This document shows positions 43,116 to 51,774 of a stretch of 64,000 nucleotides of DNA, one piece after another. The DNA lies in contig NZ_JACIBY010000013.1 in the NCBI RefSeq assembly GCF_014195535.1, forward strand, positions 62,001 to 126,000, in the 5' to 3' direction. Each line of letters begins with the position of its first letter. The first letter of the stretch is position 1. The notes under the pieces were generated by a model. The model did no database searches and had not been told where the DNA came from. It was given only the letters and a program-made list of their open reading frames with translations. The DNA is from Runella defluvii (GTDB lineage Bacteria; Bacteroidota; Bacteroidia; Cytophagales; Spirosomataceae). A program made the translations under genes and the position numbers.

Positions 43116-44513
43116 ATGAAAATACAATTCTTTGGCGCGGCGCGCCGCGTGACAGGTTCTAAGCACCTGATTACGACCGAAAAAGGAACAAAAGTTTTGC
43201 TTGATTGTGGGATGTTTCAGGGGATTAACACCCAAGATCTTAACCAAAATTTTGGCTTCAAAGCCAATGAAATTGATTTTGTGGTGCTTTCCCACGCCCA
43301 CATTGACCACACGGGGTTGCTGCCTCGCTTGGTTCGTAAGGGCTTCAATGGCCCCATTTATTGTACGCCTCCTACGGCCGACTTGTGTAATATTATGCTG
43401 CTTGATAGTGCTTTTATTCAACAAAAAGACTTGGAGCGAATCAACGAACGCCGTCGAAAGCGGGGCGATGAAGAGTTGGAGTTGTTGTACGATGAAAACG
43501 ACGTGCGCAAAACCCTTGAATTGCTGGTGACAGTCGATTATCACCAAGATTTTTGGCTTAATACCGACGAGATAAAAGTACGCTTTACCGACACAGGACA
43601 TATTTTGGGAAGTGCGGCGGTGCATTTGACCATCAAAGACCAAGGAATTGAAAAACAAATTACGTTTTCAGGAGACGTGGGTCGCCCAGACGACAAAATC
43701 TTGCGTAGTCCTGAGCCATTCCCACAGGCCGAAGTGATTATTTGTGAGTCAACCTACGGGAATCGTCAGCACGAGCCTGAACCTGACATGAAGGCGCACT
43801 TACTGCGGGTAGTACGCGATACGTGCGTAACACGAGGAGGAAAACTGATTATCCCTGCCTTTGCCATTGACCGTACCCAAGAACTGATTTATGCCCTAGA
43901 CCAATTGGCCAACGAGGGACTTTTGCCCCGTCTAAAAGTATTTATTGATAGTCCGTTGGCCATCAAGGCAACGTCTATCATGCGCAAGCACGATGAATAT
44001 TTTAATCCTGATATTTTGGAATATATTGAGAAAGACGGCGATGCGTTTAACTTCCCTAACTTACACTACGTGTCTGATGTACAGGAGTCGAAGGCTATCA
44101 ACGACCTCAAAGAGCCTTGTGTGATTATTTCGGCATCGGGGATGGCCGAAGCGGGACGGATTAAACATCACATCAGAAACAATATCCTCAACCCTGATAA
44201 CACAATCATGTTGGTAGGTTACTGTTCTCCTGATAGTCTTGGGGGAGCGCTAAAACGCGGTGATGCGGAAGTGCGGATTTTTGGAGAAACGTACCCAGTA
44301 AAGGCGAGAGTAGAGGTGATGGATTCGTTTTCGGCCCATGCTGATTACAACGAATTGATTCAGTTTTTGAAATGCCAAGACCCCGCGCAGGTGAAGACGT
44401 TGTTTTTGGTGCACGGGGAGTATGACAACCAACTTGCTTTTAAACATCGCCTCGAAGCGGAAGGCTTCCGCCATATTGAGATTCCAGACCAGTTTACGGT
44501 CTTTGAGGTGTAG
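43116..44513 (+). CDS. Metallo-beta-lactamase/beta-CASP RNA nuclease
   Basis: A 465-aa protein. Metal motif II is SHAHIDHTG (H60, H62, D64, H65), motif III GHILGSAAVHL, motif IV FSGDVGRPD. The beta-CASP insertion follows with ICESTYGNRQH, SASGMAEAGRIKHH, and the final FLVHGEYDNQ. It has the RMMBL C-terminal domain. This is the CPSF73/YsH-like group of RNA processing nucleases found in bacteria, distinct from RNase J. It probably cuts or trims RNA in the cytoplasm. Monocistronic, ending in a double hairpin. Confidence 0.92.
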   Translation: MKIQFFGAARRVTGSKHLITTEKGTKVLLDCGMFQGINTQDLNQNFGFKANEIDFVVLSHAHIDHTGLLPRLVRKGFNGPIYCTPPTADLCNIMLLDSAFIQQKDLERINERRRKRGDEELELLYDENDVRKTLELLVTVDYHQDFWLNTDEIKVRFTDTGHILGSAAVHLTIKDQGIEKQITFSGDVGRPDDKILRSPEPFPQAEVIICESTYGNRQHEPEPDMKAHLLRVVRDTCVTRGGKLIIPAFAIDRTQELIYALDQLANEGLLPRLKVFIDSPLAIKATSIMRKHDEYFNPDILEYIEKDGDAFNFPNLHYVSDVQESKAINDLKEPCVIISASGMAEAGRIKHHIRNNILNPDNTIMLVGYCSPDSLGGALKRGDAEVRIFGETYPVKARVEVMDSFSAHADYNELIQFLKCQDPAQVKTLFLVHGEYDNQLAFKHRLEAEGFRHIEIPDQFTVFEV

Positions 44514-44519
44514 AAGCCA

Positions 44520-44581
44520 ACCTTCCCGAAAGTTCAAAACTTTCGGGAAGGTGAAAGGAAGTTGAAAACCTTCGGGAAGGT
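44520..44581. terminator. Hairpin of the CTTCCCGAAAGTT family plus a half copy
   Basis: CCTTCCCGAAAGTT (44521-44534) and AACTTTCGGGAAGG (44538-44551) form a 14-bp stem, 15 with the outer A/T pair. A partial second copy, GAAGTTGAAAACC then TTCGGGAAGGT, lies at 44559-44581. The site is between convergent genes. Confidence 0.8.
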
Positions 44582-44583
44582 AT

Positions 44584-44880
44584 CTACGAAAGAGAAGTTA
44601 CTTCCACCACGGCTTCGCGATTGATACCACCATAAATGTGCGGGAACAATTCTCCGTTGTGCGGGGCAGGTTCGTAAAGTAGCGTTGAGGTAAGTTTTGA
44701 CTCGTCGATGTGCAGCAAAACCAAGCCTGTGACGCCCACATAATACCGCTCCAATACTCCCGCAATCTGCTCTTCGAGGCTACAATGGATGAACGTTTCA
44801 GCGTCGAATGTTTCGCTGAAATAAGCGGGTTGGCCTTCAAAGCCTTTCCAGTAATCTTCCGAAACAATGTGATAAATCAT
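44584..44880 (-). CDS. DUF952 family protein
   Basis: A 98-aa small soluble protein matching DUF952: IYHIVSEDYWKGF at the N terminus, FIHCSLEEQ (the family's Ile-His-Cys-Ser motif), VLLHIDESKL and PAPHNGELFPHIYGGINREAV. DUF952 proteins are predicted glutathione-S-transferase-like or ADP-ribosyltransferase-like folds; their role is not established. It overlaps the TerC gene by 4 nt (ATGA), so both are translated together. Confidence 0.9.
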   Translation of the reverse strand: MIYHIVSEDYWKGFEGQPAYFSETFDAETFIHCSLEEQIAGVLERYYVGVTGLVLLHIDESKLTSTLLYEPAPHNGELFPHIYGGINREAVVEVTSLS

Positions 44881-45947
44881 GCTTTAGCAGGGGTTTCTTC
44901 TTTGGGAGGAAACAAAAGCGAAGCAATGACTGCCACGGCCAAAATTCCCACAATGATGTACAATGAATAGATGGTTTTGAAACCCCATTTTTCCAAGTAG
45001 CTGTGGGCAATCATCTTGGTTCCAATGAACGAAAGCAAGATACCCAAGCCTGGCTTGAGGTAATGGAATTTGTCCATGATGCTCGACAAGAAAAAGAACA
45101 TCGAACGTAGCCCCATGATGGCAAATACGTTAGAAAAGAAGACGATATATGGGTCTTTGGTGATGGAGAAAATCGCGGGAATAGAATCCACGGCGAAAAT
45201 CAAATCAGTGAAAGCAATCACAATTACCACCACAAAAATAGGTGTGATGTACCATTTTTTGAACCGCTTATGATAGACAAAAAAGTGGTCGATGACGTTG
45301 CGTTTATACACATTGAAGTATTTTGACGCAAACTTCACCGCAATGTGGTCGTTGGGGTTCATTTGTTCGTCTTCTTCTTTTTCGAACAAAATTTTCACCC
45401 CTGTGTAAACCAAAAAACCACCAAAGATGTAAATAATCCACTCAAACTGCTGGAGCAAGGCCGAGCCCACAAAAATGAAGATAAAACGAAGCACAACTGC
45501 GCCTGAAATTCCCCAAATCAAGACTTTTTTGTAGAACTTTTCGTGGACGCCAAACGAATTGAAAATCAGGATAAAAACAAAAATATTGTCGGCCGAGAGC
45601 GAATATTCCACCAAATAACCTGTGATGTACTCCAGGGCCATGTTGTTTTCAAAGATTTGGAGACTCGCGTCAAAGTTATCGGGCACAAGGACGAGGTGTT
45701 TGGCGTATTTATCTACAATTTCTTGCAAATGAGCCATGTCCGACACGTCGTGGATGAGGTAGCCATATTGTTTGATAAAGAAATAGAAGGCAACCGACAA
45801 CGCCACCCAAATGGCACTCCAGATACCTGCTTCTTTAAAACTAACGATGTGGCTTTTTTTCTTGGAAAACACACCAAGGTCGATGAGCATTACGAAGATG
45901 ACAAAAATCGTAAACGCTCCAAAAAATAGAGTTTCGTTCGAGAGCAT
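44877..45947 (-). CDS. TerC family integral membrane protein (Alx-like)
   Basis: A 356-aa protein with about nine hydrophobic segments. Family motifs are visible: FVMLIDLGVF in the first span, EYSLSADNIFVFILIF with the conserved Asp-Asn, and FTDLIFAVDSIPAIFSITKDPYIVFFSNVFAIMGLRS (positions about 236-272) with the second conserved Asp. TerC/Alx proteins move or handle metal ions, manganese in the best studied cases. The 133-nt leader was searched for the manganese riboswitch core and none was found. Co-translated with DUF952. Confidence 0.92.
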   Translation of the reverse strand: MLSNETLFFGAFTIFVIFVMLIDLGVFSKKKSHIVSFKEAGIWSAIWVALSVAFYFFIKQYGYLIHDVSDMAHLQEIVDKYAKHLVLVPDNFDASLQIFENNMALEYITGYLVEYSLSADNIFVFILIFNSFGVHEKFYKKVLIWGISGAVVLRFIFIFVGSALLQQFEWIIYIFGGFLVYTGVKILFEKEEDEQMNPNDHIAVKFASKYFNVYKRNVIDHFFVYHKRFKKWYITPIFVVVIVIAFTDLIFAVDSIPAIFSITKDPYIVFFSNVFAIMGLRSMFFFLSSIMDKFHYLKPGLGILLSFIGTKMIAHSYLEKWGFKTIYSLYIIVGILAVAVIASLLFPPKEETPAKA

Positions 45948-46080
45948 ATTTGTTTAGTGGGTAAAATAGCTTGAAAACATCCGCACGGAGGCTTTCGCAG
46001 GCGCCGTTTCTAGGGGTAGAAGCGAGAACTGTTGGTCAAAGTTCCATAGATTCTTTCAGAAAGCCAAGAATAGCAGTTCC

Positions 46081-46800
46081 TTATTCGATATTTTTCAGAA
46101 ACTCCGCCAGCGCATTTGCGCAGGCTTCGGGCGCTTCAAACATACCCATGTGGCCTACTTCGGCCAGCACGAGCGTCTGTGCATTTTGGGGAAGTTCGCT
46201 GAGCCCGATGTTCTTTTCAAAAGGAATAAATTTATCTTCTTTCCCAAAAATGAATAAAACAGGAAGAGACGTTGCCTCCAAAACCGCCGTACGGTCGGGG
46301 CGATTCATAATGGCTTTGAAGCCTGCAATCACCGCATCGGTAGGAAGTTGGGAGTACGTTTGAATATGATTTGAAAGTGCTTCTGGATTCGTTTCGAGGT
46401 AGCTTTCGGCATACATGTTGGGAGAGGCCTGTTTAATAAACGCCGCTGCCCCGTGGGTTTCCATGAACCGAAGCGTTTTGATGCGTTGCTCGCGCTTGGC
46501 CTCGTCGTCGGCGTAGGCTGTGGAATGAAACAACCCAAATCCAGCCAATAACTCAGGGTATTTTTCGGCAAAAGCCAACGCAATGTAGCCACCCATCGAA
46601 TGCCCCACCAGCACACAGCGCTCAATGCCTTGCTCCAACAACCACTCCCGAAGCCCTGCGGCATAGTCTTCGATGCTCACAAAGCGAGTTTCGGAGGCAA
46701 GTTCAGGGGTAAAGATAGGGTACTCAGGAAGGCATTTTTTGATGCCTTCCCAAATTGAACTATCAATACCGTGGCCGTGAAGAAGTACGAGCGATGTCAT
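46081..46800 (-). CDS. Alpha/beta hydrolase
   Basis: A 239-aa hydrolase with LLHGHGIDSSIWEG (oxyanion loop), nucleophile GHSMGG, acid FGKEDKFIPFE and catalytic His in VGHMGMFEAPEA. It is close to the esterase/MenH-like group. No signal peptide. Its start codon shares one base with the clpX stop (TAATG), so it is translationally coupled to clpX, an arrangement without an obvious reason. Substrate unknown. Confidence 0.9.
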   Translation of the reverse strand: MTSLVLLHGHGIDSSIWEGIKKCLPEYPIFTPELASETRFVSIEDYAAGLREWLLEQGIERCVLVGHSMGGYIALAFAEKYPELLAGFGLFHSTAYADDEAKREQRIKTLRFMETHGAAAFIKQASPNMYAESYLETNPEALSNHIQTYSQLPTDAVIAGFKAIMNRPDRTAVLEATSLPVLFIFGKEDKFIPFEKNIGLSELPQNAQTLVLAEVGHMGMFEAPEACANALAEFLKNIE

Positions 46801-48038
46801 TAGGCGACTGATTTAAGGATGTGTATAGACGAACGCTCAAACTTCTCGCGGGCGTAATCGAGCGTAAGGGTAAACTCGGTAACGTCTTTGTTGGATGGCA
46901 AATCGAACATCGCATCGGTCATAATGGCTTCACAGATGGAGCGAAGACCACGGGCCCCGAGTTTGTACGCCAACGCTTGGTCAACAATGTATTCAAGCAC
47001 TTCATCGTCGAAAGTGAGTTTAATCCCTTCCATTGAAAATAGCTTTTTGTACTGTTTCGTCAACGCGTTTTTAGGCTCAGTCAAAATCTGACGAAGTGCA
47101 TCGCGGTCGAGCGGATTGAGGTATGTCAATGCTGGAAGACGCCCGATTAGCTCAGGAATCAAACCAAACGACTTCAAGTCTTGGGCCGCGATGTAGCGAA
47201 GCAAGTTGCCCTTGTCGAAAATTTCTCCCAAACGGCGGTCGGTCGTAAACCCAATCGGGCGCGAATTAATCCGTTTGGCAATGTGGCGGTCGATACCATC
47301 AAAAGCCCCTCCGCAGATAAACAAAATGTTTTCAGTATTAAGCGGGATTAGCTTTTGGTCGGGATGTTTACGACCTCCTTGCGGCGGTACGTTCACCACC
47401 GAGCCTTCCAACAATTTAAGAAGCGCTTGCTGAACCCCCTCGCCACTCACGTCGCGGGTGATAGAAGGATTGTCGCTTTTGCGCGCGATTTTATCAATTT
47501 CATCAATAAACACGATGCCGCGTTCGGCCGCTTCGGCGTTATAATCGGCCGCTTGGAGAAGGCGCGTCAAGATGGTTTCTACGTCTTCGCCTACATAACC
47601 TGCTTCGGTCACGACGGTCGCGTCGGCAATACAGAAAGGCACTTGGAGCATTTTGGCGATGGTACGGGCCAAATAGGTTTTTCCCGTCCCTGTTTCACCT
47701 ACCATGATGATGTTCGATTTCTCAATCTGTACATCATCGTTCGACTTTGGCTGCATTAGGCGCTTATAGTGGTTATAAACGGCCACCGAAAGTGTTCTTT
47801 TTGCCTCGTCCTGGCCAATGATGTATTGGTCGAGGTAGCGCTTCATTTCCAAGGGTTTAACAAGGTTAAACTTCGGGGTAGAAGGCTTTTCTTTTTTCTT
47901 TTTTGGGTACAACTCTTCTTGCACTACCCCGTATCCTTGTTCGATACAGAAGTTACAAATATGGGCATCGATGCCCGAAAGCAGGAGCTGAACCTCGTTC
48001 TTGCGTCTGCCGCAAAATGAGCAATTAATTGCAGCCAT
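46800..48038 (-). CDS. clpX: ATP-dependent protease ATP-binding subunit ClpX
   Basis: A 412-aa AAA+ unfoldase that feeds proteins to ClpP. The N-terminal zinc-binding domain has [10 protein letters not shown] and [10 protein letters not shown] (two C-x2-C pairs). Walker A is GETGTGKT, pore loop GYVGEDVE, Walker [10 protein letters not shown], and the sensor region SNRPIGF-like [16 protein letters not shown] 48038 gives the usual [10 protein letters not shown] start; an upstream TTG at 48050 is unlikely. clpP is not adjacent. Followed directly by a hydrolase gene. Confidence 0.96.
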   Translation of the reverse strand: MAAINCSFCGRRKNEVQLLLSGIDAHICNFCIEQGYGVVQEELYPKKKKEKPSTPKFNLVKPLEMKRYLDQYIIGQDEAKRTLSVAVYNHYKRLMQPKSNDDVQIEKSNIIMVGETGTGKTYLARTIAKMLQVPFCIADATVVTEAGYVGEDVETILTRLLQAADYNAEAAERGIVFIDEIDKIARKSDNPSITRDVSGEGVQQALLKLLEGSVVNVPPQGGRKHPDQKLIPLNTENILFICGGAFDGIDRHIAKRINSRPIGFTTDRRLGEIFDKGNLLRYIAAQDLKSFGLIPELIGRLPALTYLNPLDRDALRQILTEPKNALTKQYKKLFSMEGIKLTFDDEVLEYIVDQALAYKLGARGLRSICEAIMTDAMFDLPSNKDVTEFTLTLDYAREKFERSSIHILKSVA

Positions 48039-48075
48039 GGAAGGTGTCAAAATAGGCGAAGTATGATTTTAATAT

Positions 48076-48084
48076 GCAAAGGTA
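48076..48084 (-). promoter_or_regulatory. Predicted -7 box for clpX and nearby palindromes
   Basis: TACCTTTGC on the minus strand is an exact TAnnTTTGC, 38 nt before the ATG. Upstream are an inverted repeat TTGCGAAA...TTTCGCAA (48119-48126, 48156-48163) and a 12-bp perfect palindrome CTCAACGTTGAG (48209-48220), either of which could be an operator. Confidence 0.45.
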
Positions 48085-48227
48085 GATGATAACAACCACA
48101 ATCGCGAATAAGTTTATCTTGCGAAATACGCATAAACCGCAAAACATGTTGCTAGTTTCGCAAAAACGGCGACGAAGCTACCAACTAACGAGACGTACTA
48201 GGACAGGTCTCAACGTTGAGTAGTTAG

Positions 48228-48266
48228 AAAAAATCCCCCTCGAAAGAAATTCGAGGGGGATTTTTT
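48228..48266. terminator. Strong bidirectional terminator after the superoxide dismutase gene
   Basis: A perfect 17-bp stem, AAAAAATCCCCCTCGAA with its reverse complement, and an AGAAA loop. The T tract follows in both directions. It lies 28 nt after the sod stop codon. Confidence 0.93.
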
Positions 48267-48293
48267 AGTCCTTGAGAAGACCCAAAAACAAGC

Positions 48294-48896
48294 TTACGCT
48301 CCTTGGAAAGTAGCTTCTGCTTTGTTCCAATCTACAACGTTCCAGAAAGCGTCCACGTAGTCGGGGCGTTTGTTTTGGAACTTCAAATAATAAGCGTGCT
48401 CCCACACGTCAAGGCCGAGGATAGGTGTGCCTTTTACTTCGGCAATGTCCATCAACGGGTTGTCTTGGTTGGGAGTCGAAGTGATGGCTACGCCTTCGGC
48501 AGTTTTGATAAGCCACGCCCAGCCCGAACCAAAACGGCCCAACGCTGCTTTTTTGAACTCGTCTTTGAACGCATCAAATGAACCGAACTTAGCGTCGATA
48601 GCCGCCGCCAAATCGCCTACTGGAGCGCCGCCACCGTTGGGTGAAAGGATATTCCAGAAAAACGTGTGGTTCCAGTGGCCACCGCCGTTGTTACGAACGG
48701 CTGGTGAAATAGCGCCTGCGTTGGCTACCAATTCTTCGAGGCTTTTGCCTTCGTTTGGCGTACCAGCTACGGCATTGTTGAGGTTCGTAACGTAAGTATT
48801 ATGGTGACGACCGTGGTGGATTTCCATTGTCGTTTGGTCGAAATGGGGTTCCAACGCGTCAGATGCGTATGGAAGCGGATCTAATGTAAAAGCCAT
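48294..48896 (-). CDS. sodA: Superoxide dismutase (Fe/Mn family)
   Basis: A 200-aa enzyme of normal length. Metal ligands are H27 (MEIHHGRHH), H77 (GHWNHTFFW), D163 and H167 (LDVWEHAYY). The active-site Gln appears on the C-terminal side (NQDNPLM, Q144) while the N-terminal position is Gly, the pattern of Mn-type enzymes, so Mn or cambialistic use is likely. Removes superoxide in the cytoplasm. Lies 64 nt after tadA on the same strand with a plausible promoter of its own (TTTTG-18 nt-TACTTTTA). Confidence 0.95.
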   Translation of the reverse strand: MAFTLDPLPYASDALEPHFDQTTMEIHHGRHHNTYVTNLNNAVAGTPNEGKSLEELVANAGAISPAVRNNGGGHWNHTFFWNILSPNGGGAPVGDLAAAIDAKFGSFDAFKDEFKKAALGRFGSGWAWLIKTAEGVAITSTPNQDNPLMDIAEVKGTPILGLDVWEHAYYLKFQNKRPDYVDAFWNVVDWNKAEATFQGA

Positions 48897-48960
48897 GTGA
48901 TTGGTTGTTTATTTTAAAAGTAAGATTGTATGTTCGAGAGCAAAACATCATGCCCGCGTT

Positions 48961-49407
48961 TTATGTTCGCAGCTTGAGGAAAAAATTCTTCAGCAATTGC
49001 GTATTTTCTTCTTCAAGCACGCCTCGGCGAACCAACGTTTTGGGGTGGAGCAGGGGCTGTTTGACGAGCGAAAAACCGCGTTTTTCGTCGGAAGCACCAT
49101 AGACGACTTTGCCAATTTGTGACCAATACAGTGCGCCCGCACACATCACGCAAGGCTCAAGCGTTACGTAAAGCGTACAATCGCGCAGGTATTTTCCACC
49201 CAAATACGAAGCCGCCGCTGTGATGGCCAAAATTTCGGCATGAGCAGTGACATCCGTCAATTGTTCGGTTTGATTGCGGGTTTTGGCAATGATTTTACGT
49301 TGGCATACGACCACCGCTCCCACGGGGATTTCGCCTGCTTCGGCGGCGGCTTCGGCTTCGTAAAGGGCCAATTGCATGTAGTATTCGTCCGAAAATAAAG
49401 GGTACAT
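48961..49407 (-). CDS. tadA: tRNA-specific adenosine deaminase
   Basis: A 148-aa zinc deaminase. The active site is H56-A-E58 (TAHAEIL) and P85-C86-x2-C89 (LEPCVMCAGAL), with GAVVVCQRKI upstream, all of the TadA type. It converts A34 to inosine in tRNA-Arg(ACG) for wobble reading. Length is normal; the C terminus (LLKNFFLKLRT) matches the tRNA-binding helix of TadA and helps tell it from guanine deaminase. Positioned between acpP and sod. Confidence 0.93.
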   Translation of the reverse strand: MYPLFSDEYYMQLALYEAEAAAEAGEIPVGAVVVCQRKIIAKTRNQTEQLTDVTAHAEILAITAAASYLGGKYLRDCTLYVTLEPCVMCAGALYWSQIGKVVYGASDEKRGFSLVKQPLLHPKTLVRRGVLEEENTQLLKNFFLKLRT

Positions 49408-49434
49408 AGTCGTGTACAGTAAGTCACAAAAATA

Positions 49435-49467
49435 AAGAGGATATGACCATCATAGCCATATCCTCTT
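49435..49467 (-). terminator. Terminator of acpP
   Basis: AAGAGGATATG and CATATCCTCTT form an 11-bp stem with an 11-nt loop. On the minus strand it is followed by TATTTTTG. It lies 27 nt after the acpP stop. Confidence 0.78.
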
Positions 49468-49493
49468 AAAAGTGTTTGAATGGGTTGCTTGCC

Positions 49494-49733
49494 TTAGGCG
49501 GCCATCGCAACGCTTTGTTCTTCTTCAAGGTACTGGATAAGTTTACTCAATGTAGTGAGTTTGTGATAATCTTCGTCGGGGATGCGCAAGCCAAACTCTT
49601 GCTCAAGCTTCATCATTAAGTCAACAGTGTCGAGGCTGTCAAACCCTAAATCTTTTACAAAATGAACATTTTCTGTGACGGCGCGGCGTTCAACGCCAAA
49701 TTCTTCAAGGATGTTTAAAATACGATCTTTCAT
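49494..49733 (-). CDS. acpP: Acyl carrier protein
   Basis: A 79-aa acidic four-helix protein. The phosphopantetheine attachment site is GFDSLDTVDLMMKLEQEFG, with Ser in D-S-L. Length and sequence (HFVKDLGFDSLD, FGLRIPDEDYHKL) fit either a fatty-acid ACP or a close paralogue; no fatty acid genes are adjacent (fabF not seen), so it may be a specialised ACP. It ends with a strong hairpin. The short basic insert GVERRAV is unusual. Confidence 0.88.
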   Translation of the reverse strand: MKDRILNILEEFGVERRAVTENVHFVKDLGFDSLDTVDLMMKLEQEFGLRIPDEDYHKLTTLSKLIQYLEEEQSVAMAA

Positions 49734-50223
49734 GGCACTGTACGTTATGGTGACTACTGGTTTCTACTATGCTTGTTTAACGTCGAGTTAGGCATAAAAA
49801 TTTCACAAAATAAGATGAAACGAATGCTTGGCTGGCGGTCTTTTGCACAACCTCCTTTGAAACAGTAAGATAGGGGAAACGTTTTTTGTAAAAAAAGTAG
49901 AATCTGGCTTTTTTGCTGCCTAATTTATTCTGAGGGGCTGAGTAGTCACTTGCAAAAAAAATGACGTATAGTTTGGAAAGATTTTTGTAAATTTCGCTTT
50001 GAGCGGCACAGTACCGCACAGTTATTTGAAACAAGTTTTTTAAACTTGCCCACTTTCTTCTGAAATTGATATTTATACTAAAAATACTGATAGGTTAAGG
50101 AACGAATGAAAGCAAATGGTAGTAGTTAATCACTACTACCATTGTCCATTTGGTTATCTTTTTTTAGTAGCTTGCTCCCTCGATTTTTCTCCCTGTCGTT
50201 TTTTTTAAATTAACACAGAATTT
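49734..50223. other. Intergenic control region between acpP and the GH32 gene
   Basis: About 490 nt, AT-rich, with no gene I can support. The main feature is a 12-bp perfect inverted repeat, AATGGTAGTAGT (50115-50126) and ACTACTACCATT (50132-50143), 81 nt before the GH32 start, followed by a T run at about 50159-50166. It could be an operator or an attenuator for the fructan genes. A smaller near-palindrome, GCGGCACAGTACCGC, lies at about 50003. Confidence 0.5.
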
Positions 50224-51723
50224 ATGAAACAGCTAGTGGCTAGTTTTTGCCTTTTGATGGCTTTTTTTTCGGGATTGGCGCAAGATTTTCGACCAACGTT
50301 TCATTATACTCCTCCCAAAAACTGGGTAAACGACCCCAACGGCTTGGTCTATCTTGATGGAGAGTATCATTTGTTTTATCAGTACAATCCTTTTGGGAAC
50401 AAATGGGGGCACATGAGCTGGGGACATGCCGTGAGCAAAGACCTAGTGACGTGGGAAACGCTACCCGTTGCGCTACCCGAATATCCCAATACCGACGGCA
50501 CAACGACCATGGTGTTTTCGGGCTGTGCGGTAGTTGATAGCCTCAATACGTCAGGTTTTTTTGAGGAAGGGTTTCATAAAGGGCTGGTCGCCATTTATAC
50601 GTCGCACATTGAAGGAAAAGCACAGCACCAAAGCATTGCGTATAGCAGCGATAAAGGGCGTACTTGGCAACTGTATGAGAAAAACCCTGTGCTAGATTTG
50701 GGAATGAAAGACTTTCGTGACCCCAACGTAATTTGGTATCCTGAACACAACGCTTGGATTATGACGGTGGTAAAACCGCTGGAATACACCGTACAGTTTT
50801 ATGAATCCAAAGACTTGAAAACGTGGGCGTTGTTGAGTGAATTTGGAAAACAAGGCGACATGACCAAGATTTGGGAATGCCCTTCGCTGATTAAAATACC
50901 TGTAGAAGGGAAAGGCAAAAACCAATCGAAGTGGGTATTGATGATTTCGAGCGGGCATCGGCAAAAGGGTTATTTGGCGATGCAATACTTTGTTGGGGAC
51001 TTTGACGGGAAGCAATTTACGCCTCAAAAACAGGAAGAAATTTTGTACGTGGACGAAGGGAAAGATTTCTACGCGGGAATTCCGTTTAGCAATTTGCCCC
51101 CAAAACACAAAAAACCAATCATGATAGGATGGATCAACGATTGGGAATATGCCAACGATATTCCTACTGGCGATACTTGGCGAGGGGCATTTTCGGTGCC
51201 ACGTGAGATGTCGTTGCGGATGACACCTAACGGGTATCGGCTTTTTCAACGGCCTGTTCCTATGTTTCAAAAAGTGATGAGTAAAAAGGCGTTAGTGGCT
51301 AAAAATGCGGCCATCAGTGGTGTATGGAAAGTGCCTTTTCAGGGAGATTCGTACGATTTACTGCTGGTGATTCAACCTCAAAAAGCAGAAGGATTTACCC
51401 TTCGGTTGCTTCAAAGTGGAGAGGAAGCGACCGTGTTACGCTATGATGTGGCTACCCAAGAACTTTCGCTCGACCGCACCAAATCGGGCTTGACCGACTT
51501 CCACCGCCGTTTTTCGGGCATTGATCGGGTAAAAGTACCACTCCGAAAAGGTAAACTGTATGTGAGGGTATTGGTAGATAAGTCCATCGTGGAGGTGTTT
51601 GCCCAAGGGGGAGAGAAAGTAATGACCAATTGGGTATTTCCCACCAAAAACGCGGGTGAAATCTCTATTGCTTCAGAAGGTAGCAGCATTAAAGTAAATT
51701 CCTTGTCTATCAAGACCTTCTAG
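50224..51723 (+). CDS. Secreted GH32 beta-fructosidase (levanase/inulinase type)
   Basis: A 499-aa enzyme with a signal peptide (LVASFCLLMAFFSGLAQ). The five-bladed propeller has the three catalytic residues in their standard motifs: nucleophile D37 (WVNDPNG), stabiliser D166 (FRDPN), acid/base E218 (WECPS). The C-terminal beta-sandwich (from about 370) ends with VEVFAQGGEKVMTNWVFP. It releases fructose from levan, inulin or sucrose outside the cytoplasm. The fructokinase gene follows after 51 nt, making a fructan-use operon. Confidence 0.95.
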   Translation: MKQLVASFCLLMAFFSGLAQDFRPTFHYTPPKNWVNDPNGLVYLDGEYHLFYQYNPFGNKWGHMSWGHAVSKDLVTWETLPVALPEYPNTDGTTTMVFSGCAVVDSLNTSGFFEEGFHKGLVAIYTSHIEGKAQHQSIAYSSDKGRTWQLYEKNPVLDLGMKDFRDPNVIWYPEHNAWIMTVVKPLEYTVQFYESKDLKTWALLSEFGKQGDMTKIWECPSLIKIPVEGKGKNQSKWVLMISSGHRQKGYLAMQYFVGDFDGKQFTPQKQEEILYVDEGKDFYAGIPFSNLPPKHKKPIMIGWINDWEYANDIPTGDTWRGAFSVPREMSLRMTPNGYRLFQRPVPMFQKVMSKKALVAKNAAISGVWKVPFQGDSYDLLLVIQPQKAEGFTLRLLQSGEEATVLRYDVATQELSLDRTKSGLTDFHRRFSGIDRVKVPLRKGKLYVRVLVDKSIVEVFAQGGEKVMTNWVFPTKNAGEISIASEGSSIKVNSLSIKTF

Positions 51724-51774
51724 TTTGCAAATCACGAAAGCATTTCTAACTTGCAGGTCATTACTAATATACCT

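Noticed and set aside
45948-46080. Manganese (yybP-ykoY) riboswitch before the TerC gene
   Set aside because: The conserved core was not found on the minus strand; only a small imperfect hairpin near 45991-46014 is present.
49777-50034. Open reading frame of 85 codons on the minus strand in the acpP-GH32 gap
   Set aside because: It starts from a weak codon, has no family-like sequence, and lies in AT-rich DNA with unconvincing codon use; treated as chance.
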